Part shown: positions 33,325 through 41,417 of the stretch, piece after piece
Layout: each line of letters opens with the position of its first letter
Numbering within the stretch: the first letter of the stretch is position 1
Assembly: GCF_004354045.1 (NCBI RefSeq)
Contig: NZ_SMRT01000020.1
Location: 81,680 to 145,679, forward strand
From: Paenibacillus piri
Lineage (GTDB): Bacteria > Bacillota > Bacilli > Paenibacillales > NBRC-103111
Length of the DNA: 64,000 nt
Reading direction: 5' to 3'
The notes under the pieces: model-generated
Databases searched by the model: none
What the model was told of the DNA's origin: nothing
Seen by the model: the letters and a program-made list of their open reading frames with translations, nothing else
Position numbers and translations under genes: made by a program

Positions 33325-34188
33325 TCAAGTTGCATCGGCCCCGAGCAGTTCCAACGCCATCCTAACGTGGAGTTGCTCGCGCTTCTCGGTCAAATAACAG
33401 GCATATCCCTTGATAATTGGTGACTCGACAGGCAGCGGGATTCGATGCAGCCTGTTCGATTGGAGATACGGATCGGCAATCGATTTTGGCAAAAAACCGA
33501 AAACAGCGTTGCTCAACAGCATCGTCAGCATAATGGACGAATGGTCGGTTTGAAGAGCTGGAATAAAACCCGGCTTAACAAGGGAGGCGAACCATTCCGT
33601 GAAGGGTTTGCCCCAATCGATGTGACAATAGGTCGGCTCGGAAAAATCGGGCTCGCGAAGCTCGGTCGATCCGTCAGCAGATACAAGGATAAATTCGTCT
33701 TCGAAAAGCAACCGTTTCGAGATACCTGGATGATCGGACGGATCAAGCTTGATCGCAAGGTTGACAGTCCCGTCAAGCAGCAAATCACGAATCATATAAC
33801 TTGGGTCGAGATAGCTTAAAAATTTGACGGCGACATGCGGATTTTTGCTTCTGAAGTCAAGAATCCGATTCAAGTAACGGTAGTGCCATACGGAGCCAGG
33901 GCCGCTCACCACGATATGTTCCCGATATTGTTCGGACAGCGACAGTTTACTCTCCTGAAAGAGCTGGAGCATACGTTCAGCGTAGGGTAGAAAAGCGATG
34001 CCAGATCGCGTCAGCCTGACGGTTCGATTGTCGCGATCAAACAGTCGCTTACCAACGGTTTGTTCCAACGCCTGAATTCTCGCCGTCATAGCGGATTGGG
34101 AGATGTGCATATGTTTGGCGGCCGTGGTGAAGTTGAGGGTTTGGCAAACCGCAATAAACGCCTCCAAATGAGACAGGTCCATTCGCAT
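33325..34188 (-). CDS. LysR-family transcriptional regulator
   Basis: 287 residues. An N-terminal winged HTH (LSHLEAFIAVCQTLNFTTAA and AMTARIQALEQTVGKRLFDR) is followed by a LysR substrate domain of ~195 residues (IVVSGPGSVWHYRYLNRILD; VNLAIKLDPSDHPGISKRLL). It is divergent from a GNAT gene at 34315, and a perfect palindrome of LysR type lies between them at 34225-34241. Ligand unknown. It may control itself, the acetyltransferase gene, or wrbA. Confidence 0.88.
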   Translation of the reverse strand: MRMDLSHLEAFIAVCQTLNFTTAAKHMHISQSAMTARIQALEQTVGKRLFDRDNRTVRLTRSGIAFLPYAERMLQLFQESKLSLSEQYREHIVVSGPGSVWHYRYLNRILDFRSKNPHVAVKFLSYLDPSYMIRDLLLDGTVNLAIKLDPSDHPGISKRLLFEDEFILVSADGSTELREPDFSEPTYCHIDWGKPFTEWFASLVKPGFIPALQTDHSSIMLTMLLSNAVFGFLPKSIADPYLQSNRLHRIPLPVESPIIKGYACYLTEKREQLHVRMALELLGADAT

Positions 34189-34224
34189 TCCTCGATTCGA
34201 TTTATTTATTACTGTAACGCTTAA

Positions 34225-34241
34225 GATTTGTTATACAAATC
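34225..34241. promoter_or_regulatory. Palindromic LysR-type operator candidate
   Basis: GATTTGT-TAT-ACAAATC is a perfect 7+3+7 palindrome in the 126-nt divergent region between the LysR gene and the GNAT gene, with the T-N11-A spacing of LysR sites. Confidence 0.55.
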
Positions 34242-34314
34242 ATTCTAGGCAAACTATACTATTCTTGCAATATATTTATTGCCAGGGAAACTTGGGTATG
34301 GGGGGTCATAATTA

Positions 34315-34836
34315 ATGAAGGATGAGTTGTTACAAATTGAACAAGTGAACACCATTGACGATTATATCGAGGATCTTGCAGACCTACTCGTACAGCTGGT
34401 AGAAGACGAAGCTTCACTCGGCTTCTTACCGCCGCTCTTGCATCGTGAGGCTCAGGACTATTGGGCTAACCTCTTGAATCCGGACATAAGGTTATGGATT
34501 GCCGTGCTGCATGAACGCGTGGTAGGTACTGTGCAGCTCCATCTCTGCGGTAAGCCGAACGGCAGCCATCGCGCGGAAATTGCCAAATTGATGACGCGGC
34601 CACAAAACAGGAGAACGGGAGTTGGTCGTGTGCTTATGCATACGGCGGAAGCGGCAGCATGGAGCGAAGGCCGTACATTGCTCGTGCTCGATACGCGGGA
34701 AGGAGACCCGTCAAACTCGTTGTATCGTTCTATCGGATATCAACAGGCGGGAACAATCCCGTTCTACGCGAGATCGGCAAACGGAAATCTGGATGCGACG
34801 GTTCTTTATTACAAGCTACTTGAACCGAACGGCTGA
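34315..34836 (+). CDS. GNAT family N-acetyltransferase
   Basis: 173 residues. The core shows IAVLHERVVGTVQLHLCGKP (strands 2-4), AEIAKLMTRPQNRRTGVGRV (the acetyl-CoA pyrophosphate loop, RXXGXG-type), LLVLDTREGDPSNSLYRSIG and YQQAGTIPFYARSANGNLD. This arrangement fits the acetyltransferase_1 group, which modifies small amines or antibiotics. ATG 34315 follows a GGGGGTC stretch, not an ideal ribosome binding site. It is divergent from the LysR gene and terminated by a strong hairpin. Substrate unknown. Confidence 0.85.
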   Translation: MKDELLQIEQVNTIDDYIEDLADLLVQLVEDEASLGFLPPLLHREAQDYWANLLNPDIRLWIAVLHERVVGTVQLHLCGKPNGSHRAEIAKLMTRPQNRRTGVGRVLMHTAEAAAWSEGRTLLVLDTREGDPSNSLYRSIGYQQAGTIPFYARSANGNLDATVLYYKLLEPNG

Positions 34837-34881
34837 GGATGGACGAAGAACTAAGCTACCCGGGAACGATAGTGGAACAAG

Positions 34882-34933
34882 AAAAAGGGGATTCACATAT
34901 CAGTCATGACTAATACGCGAATCCCCTTTTTTT
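34882..34933 (+). terminator. Rho-independent terminator after the GNAT gene
   Basis: AAAAAGGGGATTC (34882-34894) pairs with GAATCCCCTTTTT (from 34919) and is followed by T residues to 34933. The 24-nt loop is long. Confidence 0.8.
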
Positions 34934-35062
34934 ATCTGATTTTTATATTTAGATCTTGATATCCAGTCTACAATGTAGTGTAGTTCTTAAGATCAAAGAT
35001 AACAAATGCTAGCATGCCGTTTAAAGCTATATGATTTCCAATTTTTCAAATAAACGTTCTAA

Positions 35063-35509
35063 TTAAAACATACATAAGAACATGTAAAGTTTCTTAGAAT
35101 TTCCGAAATCAACAATGCATGCTGCCACTAATTTTGCGGCAGCATGCATTGTTGTTAAACTATCGATTTCCGTTAGCTGAACAGCCTGCAGGATCTCGCC
35201 AGCAGGCTGTGTAATTAACCGGGTTGTCGCGATCTGATCGAGAATGGCTTGCTGCGCGGTGAGCTTCATGTCGCCGACGATCCGGCTCATGCTGTCGACT
35301 TGATAGGATTTATAACCGTTAAGCCCCCGCATCTCCTTCTGATACATCAACTCGATTCCGTCGTAGCCGACCTCCTCGGAATCCAAATACTTAAGCGTGG
35401 GATCCGATTGTCCGCGTTGATTTCTATGTAAAAGTCCAGATTCTCCTTCTGAAATGGCGACGGTTTCGAACTTTTTCTTTCGTACTTCGGTTTTACCATT
35501 AATTTCCAT
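35063..35509 (-). pseudogene. Remnant of a class B penicillin-binding protein gene
   Basis: A 148-codon frame contains EEVGYDGIELMYQKEMRGLN, then GYKSYQVDSMSRIVG, which matches the dimerisation domain of PBP2/SpoVD-type transpeptidases (the (G)LE-YQ-L-GKPGY region). The first ~40 residues and everything after MKLTAQQAILDQIA do not continue the fold, and no SXXK, SXN or KTG active-site motifs exist here. A full protein would exceed 550 residues. It is flanked by AT-rich intergenic DNA, in the zone of element decay that runs to 41.4 kb. It could in principle be expressed as a short ORF, but no ribosome binding site of note is seen. Confidence 0.5.
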
Positions 35510-35778
35510 ACCGTTCCCTCATTCCGTCACTCGATACCCACCCTTTAATTGTCATATATTCAGACGAATTCCTTTTTAGAGAGGTTCAATCTTTATCCCT
35601 GCGCAATAAGAATAAGCAACCTTACGGGAATGGCGGGTATCCGAACTCAATACCAAGTTATTTTTCAAAATTTACGCTTCCGAATCCATGAGACCGATGA
35701 ACTCCCGGATCGGCTGTCGTCTATATAAACGAAGGCATAAATGAACACAAACTAATTTGACGAAGAGGTGTTTTGAAA

Positions 35779-36195
35779 ATGGCATTAACGTCCGCATTCA
35801 CGAGCTTCAACCTGCCTGTAAAAAACGTAGAACAATCGAAAGCGTTCTTCACCGGACTCGGATTCGAGCTCAACCCGCAATTCCCCGAGAACGAGAATTC
35901 GGTAGCCATCGTGATCGGCGACAACCTGCAGGTCATGCTGATTAATCAAGCATTCTTTAATACGCTCACGGAGAAGGAATCCGTCGATACGAGCAAGTAT
36001 GCGCAGATGACGATCGCATTGGCCTTCGAGAGCCGGGAAAAGGTCGATGAAATCGTGAATACCGCGGTCTCCTTGGGCGGGAAATTGCACGCAGAACCTG
36101 AATATCATGGGTTCATGTATCATTGGGGCTTCGTGGACTTGGACGGCCATCTGTGGGCCATTAACTACATGAACATGGATGCGGCACAAGGTTAG
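35779..36195 (+). CDS. VOC (glyoxalase/bleomycin-resistance) family protein
   Basis: 138 residues. Paired beta-alpha-beta-beta-beta units: FTSFNLPVKNVEQSKAFFTG, LGFELNPQFPENENSVAIVI and, in the second half, EPEYHGFMYHWGFVDLDGHL followed by WAINYM. The HXW and DLDGHLW segments are the usual C-terminal signature. It binds a metal and could isomerise or sequester a small molecule; this subgroup (YaeR/PhnB-like) is mostly uncharacterised. ATG 35779 follows AGAGGTG by 9 nt; TTG 35773 is also possible. It converges on the SRPBCC gene, with the broken IS4-type element inserted between them. Confidence 0.85.
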   Translation: MALTSAFTSFNLPVKNVEQSKAFFTGLGFELNPQFPENENSVAIVIGDNLQVMLINQAFFNTLTEKESVDTSKYAQMTIALAFESREKVDEIVNTAVSLGGKLHAEPEYHGFMYHWGFVDLDGHLWAINYMNMDAAQG

Positions 36196-36295
36196 GGCTA
36201 ACGGAGAGCACGCTCGTACTAGGGTTCAAAAAGAAAGACGCCGGGCATCTTCCCCAATGTCATTAAGTTAAGGTGCGTGGCTTAAAATCAAGTAC

Positions 36296-36333
36296 AAGAG
36301 CAGGTTATCGAAAAGATAGCCCGCTCTTTTTTT
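36296..36333 (+). terminator. Hairpin with T-tract at the left of the IS4-type element
   Basis: AAGAGC-GG-TATC arms pair around GAAAA, followed by CTCTTTTTTT. It lies inside the element upstream of the transposase remnant and would block transcription entering from outside, a common IS feature. Confidence 0.55.
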
Positions 36334-36412
36334 GTGCGAAAAAGTGAAAAAGACTTGACAAGTAGGTGGAAATGTGTGGTGAAGCCCCTTGAAAAACGAG
36401 GAGGTTTTGCCA

Positions 36413-37161
36413 ATGAATGAATTCGCAAGCTCACTAAAACAAAAGCTGACATCCCTCATACGAGAAATGTCAGCCGAACCAGCTCATTATGTTAAAAACC
36501 CGGGGAAAGATTTTACCCGGGAGAGAAAACTGCCCTTTGAAACAGTTATGCAACTCCTGGTCTCGATGGGCGGCAACAGCATATTCAAGGAGCTCCTGGA
36601 CTCGCAGGGCTATGACGTAAACACCGCAACCACGTCTGCTTTTATCCAACAAACGGTTCGGATTTGCATTTCGCAACTGACCCTGCGGACACGGATACCT
36701 ATTTTCAAACGCAACCGAACACAAAAGGATATAACCTTACGCATTTGAACGCAGCTTATGATTTGTGCAATAGAATTTACGTGGATGCCATGGTTCAGCC
36801 ACTAAGGTTATGCAGCGAGGGAAGGGCACTGGCAGCAATGGTTGACCGTTCCCCCATCAAAAGCAAAACCATTGTTATTGCCGATCGAGGGTATGAAGGT
36901 TACAACAATTTCGCTGAAATGATTACCTCGCACGTAGTCATTTCCCAAATGGATAAACGACACCAATACCAAGTCAACTTCACGGTTACCGTTCACGTTT
37001 GTAGACATTTTCTGCGCTCACGGGACGATGAACCCCCGCCCGATGTTGAAGCGCTGATTCGTAAAAATATTTTGCCGATTCGACCCATTCGCCAGGGGCA
37101 GAAGAACACGCGAAAAATTCGCTATAAATCAGCTGTTAGCTTCGTCTACAGAGTAGTATAA
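36413..37161 (+). pseudogene. IS4-family transposase, broken
   Basis: The N-terminal part (from ATG 36413, GAGGAGG upstream) reads NEFASSLKQKLTSLIREMSA and ERKLPFETVMQLLVSMGGNS in one frame. At about 36655 the reading continues in another frame as GSDLHFATDPADTDTYFQTQ, PNTKGYNLTHLNAAYDLCNR and TIVIADRGYEGYNNFAE, the DDE-domain core including the second Asp. Roughly 40 residues expected between the two blocks are missing. After AEMITSHVV the sequence jumps to a region near the C-terminus (GQKNTRKIRYKSAVSFV), so a further large deletion removed the catalytic Glu region. The frameshift and two deletions make it inactive. Confidence 0.85.
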
Positions 37162-37360
37162 ATCGGTTCAAATGAACTTTTTTAAAACGGGTACTCCATC
37201 TGTTTTGTTTGCTGTACCCTTTTTTCCTTGAATGCAGAAAAAACAAACGGCACAGAGGCTTTTCCCCATGCCGTTTCGCATTCCATTATTATTCCCGGTC
37301 TTGCTATTAAACTAAACTTAATGACGCCGGGCATCTTCCCTGGCGTCTTCTTCGCGATGA

Positions 37361-37786
37361 TTAGTTTTGTTCGGTATAGGCTTTGAAATTGTCCATGATC
37401 GCTTGCCAGCCTGCTTGCTGGAACTCGACGGGATTGGTGCTTTCCGCGTCGAACGTTTCAATGACCTTCGTCTCATTCCCTTGATCGACGAAAGCAACAT
37501 CCACTCTTCTTCCGTCTTCCATGGTGTAGCCGATCGCCTCATGCCGATTCACGACATCGTAGACGCCGCCAAAATCAAAGCCCATGCTGCCATCCTTCGC
37601 TTCCATCCGTGTCTGAAACTTGCCGCCGACCCGCAGATCGTTTTCGGCTCTCGGCGCATGCCAGTCCTCGGACGCTTGATTCCACTTCGTGATGTGATCC
37701 GGCTCGGTCCAATAGCGCCATACCTTCTCGACTGGGGCTTGAATAACGGCTTGCACGGTTACTTTCGTCGGTTGACTCATTTCCAT
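37361..37786 (-). CDS. SRPBCC (AHSA1-like) family protein
   Basis: 141 residues. It has VQAVIQAPVEKVWRYWTEPD and HITKWNQASEDWHAPRAEND at the N-terminus, GGKFQTRMEAKDGSMGFDFG in the middle and GWQAIMDNFKAYTEQN at the end, the helix-grip fold of activator-of-Hsp90-ATPase-like proteins. The hydrophobic cavity may bind a lipid or polyketide-like ligand; no catalytic residues stand out. It lies 76 nt downstream of an ECF sigma gene on the same strand, a pairing common in Bacillales and Actinobacteria, so it is probably co-transcribed or a target. Its original terminator was split by the IS4-type element. Confidence 0.88.
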   Translation of the reverse strand: MEMSQPTKVTVQAVIQAPVEKVWRYWTEPDHITKWNQASEDWHAPRAENDLRVGGKFQTRMEAKDGSMGFDFGGVYDVVNRHEAIGYTMEDGRRVDVAFVDQGNETKVIETFDAESTNPVEFQQAGWQAIMDNFKAYTEQN

Positions 37787-37862
37787 TTTAAATAGACACC
37801 TCTCTCATGATATTCGTCGTTTGGTTATTCTCAATAATATAGACGTAAGCCAATGACGAAAT

Positions 37863-38819
37863 TCATCGGTCAATTCGCTCAGGCAGCCCAAATCGCGAAA
37901 ATAATGGCGCATGAATGAAGTTTTGAACGTGCAGGATTTGATTTTCTTTGGTTTCGATGACGTGGATGCCCCAGGGTACCAGGCCAGAGTCCTCTTTGCC
38001 CGGCATATACTGGGCCAACGCCGGATAACCGCCATTCACCGTAATGGGCACAAATCGCGAACCTTCGCAATGCCAACGAGTAAGCGAATAGAAGGCGGAC
38101 AAATCTTCCTTGCCGCGGATCCACATCTCGAAGGGCGGCATCGACATGCAGCCTTCCTCGTGGAACAACGCGACGAGCGCAGCAATATCGAATTGCTCGA
38201 AGGCCTCCACATACCGGGACAGCAGCAGCTGCTCCGGTTGAACGTCCATGCTGCTGAGCTCATCCGAGCGAAGCTGCGCCCGGTCCATCGTCTCTCGGGC
38301 TCTTTGCAAGGCGCTGTTCACCGCTGCCGGCGACATCGCCAACGTTTCCGCGATCTGTTTGGAGGACCATTCAAATACATCCTTCAAAATGAGTACCGCG
38401 CGCTGCCGCGGAGGCAAGGTCTGCAGGAGAGCGATGAAGCACAGTCGAAGGGTATCTCTGCGGACGAGCCGATCCTCCGGATTGCCCCCAAAGTCGGGAG
38501 ACGGCCAGATCCAGGCAGAGTCCGGCAGCGTGTCGCGCGGCTCGACGATGGCGACGGCCGGATCGAACAGGTCAACGGGAAGCGCGCGGCGTTTGGATTG
38601 TCTCAGCTTGTCCAAGCACAGGTTGGAGGCAATCCGATAGACCCAAGTTTTGAACGAGGAATCCTGTCTGAACGTGCTCCAACTCTGCCAGACCCGAATA
38701 CTCGTCTCCTGAACGGCATCGTCCGCATCGTCCATGGAGCCTAGCATTCGGTAACAGAACGAGGTTAAGCCCGGCTTCAAGCTTGCAAATAATGGTTCGT
38801 CAAATGCGGTCTCGTTCAT
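37863..38819 (-). CDS. ECF RNA polymerase sigma factor with SnoaL-like C-terminus (SigJ/ECF41 type)
   Basis: 318 residues from ATG 38819. The longer frame from 38837 translates the AAGGGAGG ribosome binding site and is rejected. Sigma region 2 is FCYRMLGSMDDADDAVQETS and FRQDSSFKTWVYRIASNLCL; region 4 is LPPRQRAVLILKDVFEWSSK and QIAETLAMSPAAVNSALQRA. The last ~130 residues (LLSRYVEAFEQFDIAALVAL onward) are a SnoaL/NTF2-like domain that, in ECF41-type sigma factors, regulates activity in place of an anti-sigma factor. The SRPBCC gene follows. Its inducing signal is unknown. Confidence 0.88.
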   Translation of the reverse strand: MNETAFDEPLFASLKPGLTSFCYRMLGSMDDADDAVQETSIRVWQSWSTFRQDSSFKTWVYRIASNLCLDKLRQSKRRALPVDLFDPAVAIVEPRDTLPDSAWIWPSPDFGGNPEDRLVRRDTLRLCFIALLQTLPPRQRAVLILKDVFEWSSKQIAETLAMSPAAVNSALQRARETMDRAQLRSDELSSMDVQPEQLLLSRYVEAFEQFDIAALVALFHEEGCMSMPPFEMWIRGKEDLSAFYSLTRWHCEGSRFVPITVNGGYPALAQYMPGKEDSGLVPWGIHVIETKENQILHVQNFIHAPLFSRFGLPERIDR

Positions 38820-39773
38820 CGCGGCCTCCCTTAACAATCTCCCCGAAGGGTGGTACCTTCATTATATGCAATGAAGCGGACAGCCTCAATCCGAATAAAT
38901 AGGCAGGATTTGGTACTCATGGATAAAAATTAGCACGATCGTACTAATAATTCAATAACCAATAAATTAACCCTTGTCTATACTTTAGAAATAATTCGCA
39001 ATACCTCAAGCCAGGTTCTGAATACTGGAGCTATCCTGCTTGTTAGTTGAGAAAACTGTATCCGAGTAGTATCCGGTATGCCGTCTTCTTGTTGTAAAGT
39101 TTACACAATTTCTTCAGAAAACTCGGCTGCTTTAGATTCTAATTCATCAACGTTTTGGGCATTCTTATGTCCAAGCATTTTTCATCCCAAGGGACACCCA
39201 GATGTTTGGCATGTAAGACTGGATCATACATTTGATTATTTTTCAAACAAGATACATCACCTGTGCGATTTTACCACATACATGACCAATAGCTTTTCGT
39301 TTACTCATTCCCCGGCCTTTAACCAAACGATCATAATAATGTTTAAATAGGTTTGATTTTGTATTAGGCGATATGAGCACCAGTACCATTAAAAATAGAA
39401 TTCGACGAGTATCCCTTACACCTTCATATGTTTGTCTATATATGTTGAACTAATGGTTTCGTTTCATTGGAAAGGATTTATTCCAAAGCAACGATTGTGA
39501 AAGGATGATAGGAAAAACTGCCATTGTACATCTTTTCTTCTGCTCATCAATTCGCGTGATTAAATTCCTGAGAAACTGCATGTTTTCTCCGCTTCCGCTT
39601 CTTATTGGTCCCTAATCCGTGAGAACACCTGCATATTTGCAGGAATTTCCTTATTAACAAGTCATTTCGATAAAAAAGCCTGCATTATTGTAGGAATTTC
39701 GTTTCGCTGGAGCAGGATCATCTGCTGGATAATGTATGTTCTGCTGCTTTACACGCACGCGGGTTTCTTTCGT
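38820..39773. other. AT-rich intergenic stretch with no intact gene
   Basis: No supportable coding sequence. A minus-strand run around 39090-39170 reads MLGHKNAQNVDELESKAAEF, then a stop, without a good ribosome binding site, and could be a recombinase or small-protein remnant. Two related stem-loops lie at 39628 and 39679 (separate entry). Base composition is clearly more AT-rich than the flanking genes, consistent with decayed mobile DNA. Confidence 0.5.
39628..39699 (+). repeat. Two copies of a small stem-loop, CCTGCA-N-TGCAGGAATTT type
   Basis: CCTGCATATTTGCAGGAATTT at 39628-39648 and CCTGCATTATTGTAGGAATTT at 39679-39699, spaced 51 nt start to start. Each can form a short hairpin. They are possibly members of a dispersed repeat family; function unknown. 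Confidence 0.5.
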
Positions 39774-40741
39774 TCAACTTATATAGATTTTGAGACGGAA
39801 ATTCCTGATGTTTTTATTTTCAGCAGCGACGCCTAAGTACTTTTTAAATTCAAGATAATTTGAAAACCGTTCAACATCACCAATAGCACCAATTAATGAA
39901 CAAGCCATTACATCACTCATAATTGGAAACGACTTAAGTAAAGCAGTGTAGGGATGAGGAGGGATCTGTGTATCCTTATCTCCATGTAATAAAACCGAAA
40001 TTTGTTTATCGATGCTTCCGATTGCTTCTTCAATTCGAAGGGCTTCCTCGATAAAGCCATGTTTGTCTCTCAATTAAATGTGGTACTTGGACGGCTAAGG
40101 TGTGCGGTAAATATTCACTTAAAGTTGCTGAAGCCTTCGTCGCTATCGTTTTGGCTCCAACAGAAATAAGAGCTTTCAGTAGCTCTTCTTGTGTTGCTTG
40201 AGACATGTCTTTTGCTGATGGGTACTGCAAAACTAATTTCATAACAGTTGTTGAGCCAGGCTTTTTAAATGTTCGCTTTAGCTCAGGATTCGTAACTGAA
40301 AAAAGCTGTTGTATCTGGTTCTTCCTTCTAGTTAATTGAGTAGAAAGAAGCCATCTATCCCTCGTTAAAGTTCGAAAAAGAATCTGTGTAGGGGTCGCAG
40401 GTTTTACTAATCGTATACCCTTCATCCAAAAGAACTTTCATCACTAAATACGAGTAATGACCACCAGTGGGCTCTAACAAAATAAAAAAGTCCGATGGAT
40501 CTAATCCAAAACCTTCTCGTATGTTCCCTAACTGTGTTAGGAAATCAATAATTCCTTTATCATCGGAGTAAAACTTCATAGTCTTTTGCCGTTTCCATTC
40601 CTTTTCATTACGGAATTTTTCAAAGGGAATACAAGCAGCAACATGAAAATCTGCACCGATGTCTAAACCCACATAAAATTGATACCATTTATTAATTTCT
40701 GATTTGTGCTTTTCAACTTCAATGGAAATTTGATTGTTCAT
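39774..40741 (-). pseudogene. IS110-family transposase, multiply frameshifted
   Basis: Three minus-strand frames make up one protein. 40355-40741 has YQFYVGLDIGADFHVAACIP (RuvC-like first Asp) and ILLEPTGGHYSYLVMKVL (Glu). 40030-40425 continues KPATPTQILFRTLTRDRWLL and the linker helices. 39774-40073 ends with IMSDVMACSLIGAIGDVERF, then SNYLEFKKYLGVAA, the transposase_20 serine-helix region, and stops soon after, missing ~60 C-terminal residues. At least two frameshifts plus truncation make it inactive. IS110 elements lack terminal inverted repeats, so the ends cannot be placed by eye. Confidence 0.85.
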
Positions 40742-41417
40742 AAATCCTTCAAAGATTGTTGCAGTTAAGCACTATCTATCCAAGTTTTCTTTAGAGCTCC
40801 TAAGGGCCCAATGTAGCATGTCAGGATTTAACGATAGTGCAGTAAAACCCACATTATACAAAGAGGTCATGATATGCCCCAATTATTTCAAGGGTTACTG
40901 CATTTTCTTCTATAAAGATTCTTTGTTTCGACAAAATGGTCTATTTTTCCTCCTATAAGGTTCTTAATAAAAAATAAAACTTGCCTGGTCATGGCAAGTT
41001 TGGTTTGAAAATTGGGGTAAGGGTGCAGTGCCATTAAATGGAATGCCCCAAATCTATAATAGAAGTCCAGGTATTTAATTAGCCGGCTCCATACCTAAGA
41101 CGGTGGCTTCCCTAGAGGTCACTGCACAAATTATAGTTCAACATCTATACTATGATTTCCTGCACTACATACATAGGAAATTGAACCAGTTTTCCGTAAA
41201 CTTTATTCAGAAGTCCTTTGAGGCTACACGTTGTAGACAGGGGTAAAACTGGTTCATTTATATTAAACCATAAACAATTAGAAAATTAAATTTCCATTAT
41301 TCAATCTAGGCTCCTACGATAGTAGCATGTAGTTTTTAGTTTGAACTATGAAGCACTAAGATGCTGTACATAGTAAATTTTGGTATGAACTAACTGCGTA
41401 AGCAGTCCTGTCCCATG
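40742..41417. other. Non-coding stretch upstream of the IS110 remnant
   Basis: No gene supported. It holds a hairpin AACTTGCC/GGCAAGTT (40978-41000) and a 12-bp inverted repeat TGAACCAGTTTT (41182-41193) with AAAACTGGTTCA (41245-41256) around a 51-nt spacer. The latter could be the ends of a tiny non-autonomous element or an RNA hairpin. Confidence 0.45.

Larger units (their letters stand above)
36237..37340 (+). mobile_element. Degenerate IS4-type element inserted in a terminator, with 18-bp flanking repeat
   Basis: An identical 18-bp sequence (GACGCCGGGCATCTTCCC) flanks the element at 36237-36254 and 37323-37340. Just inside are inverted ends: ATTAAGTT beginning at 36262, and its complement AACTTAAT ending at 37322. 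The left end has 7 extra bases before the match. The element body is about 1.07 kb, shorter than the ~1.4-1.6 kb expected for IS4 relatives, and its transposase is broken. On the minus strand the right flank plus the left flank would rebuild one terminator with a T-rich tail, so the insertion seems to have split it. Confidence 0.65.

Noticed and set aside
39078..39350. 90-codon plus-strand ORF in the AT-rich tract
   Set aside because: No ribosome binding site, no family resemblance, and biased composition for decayed DNA.
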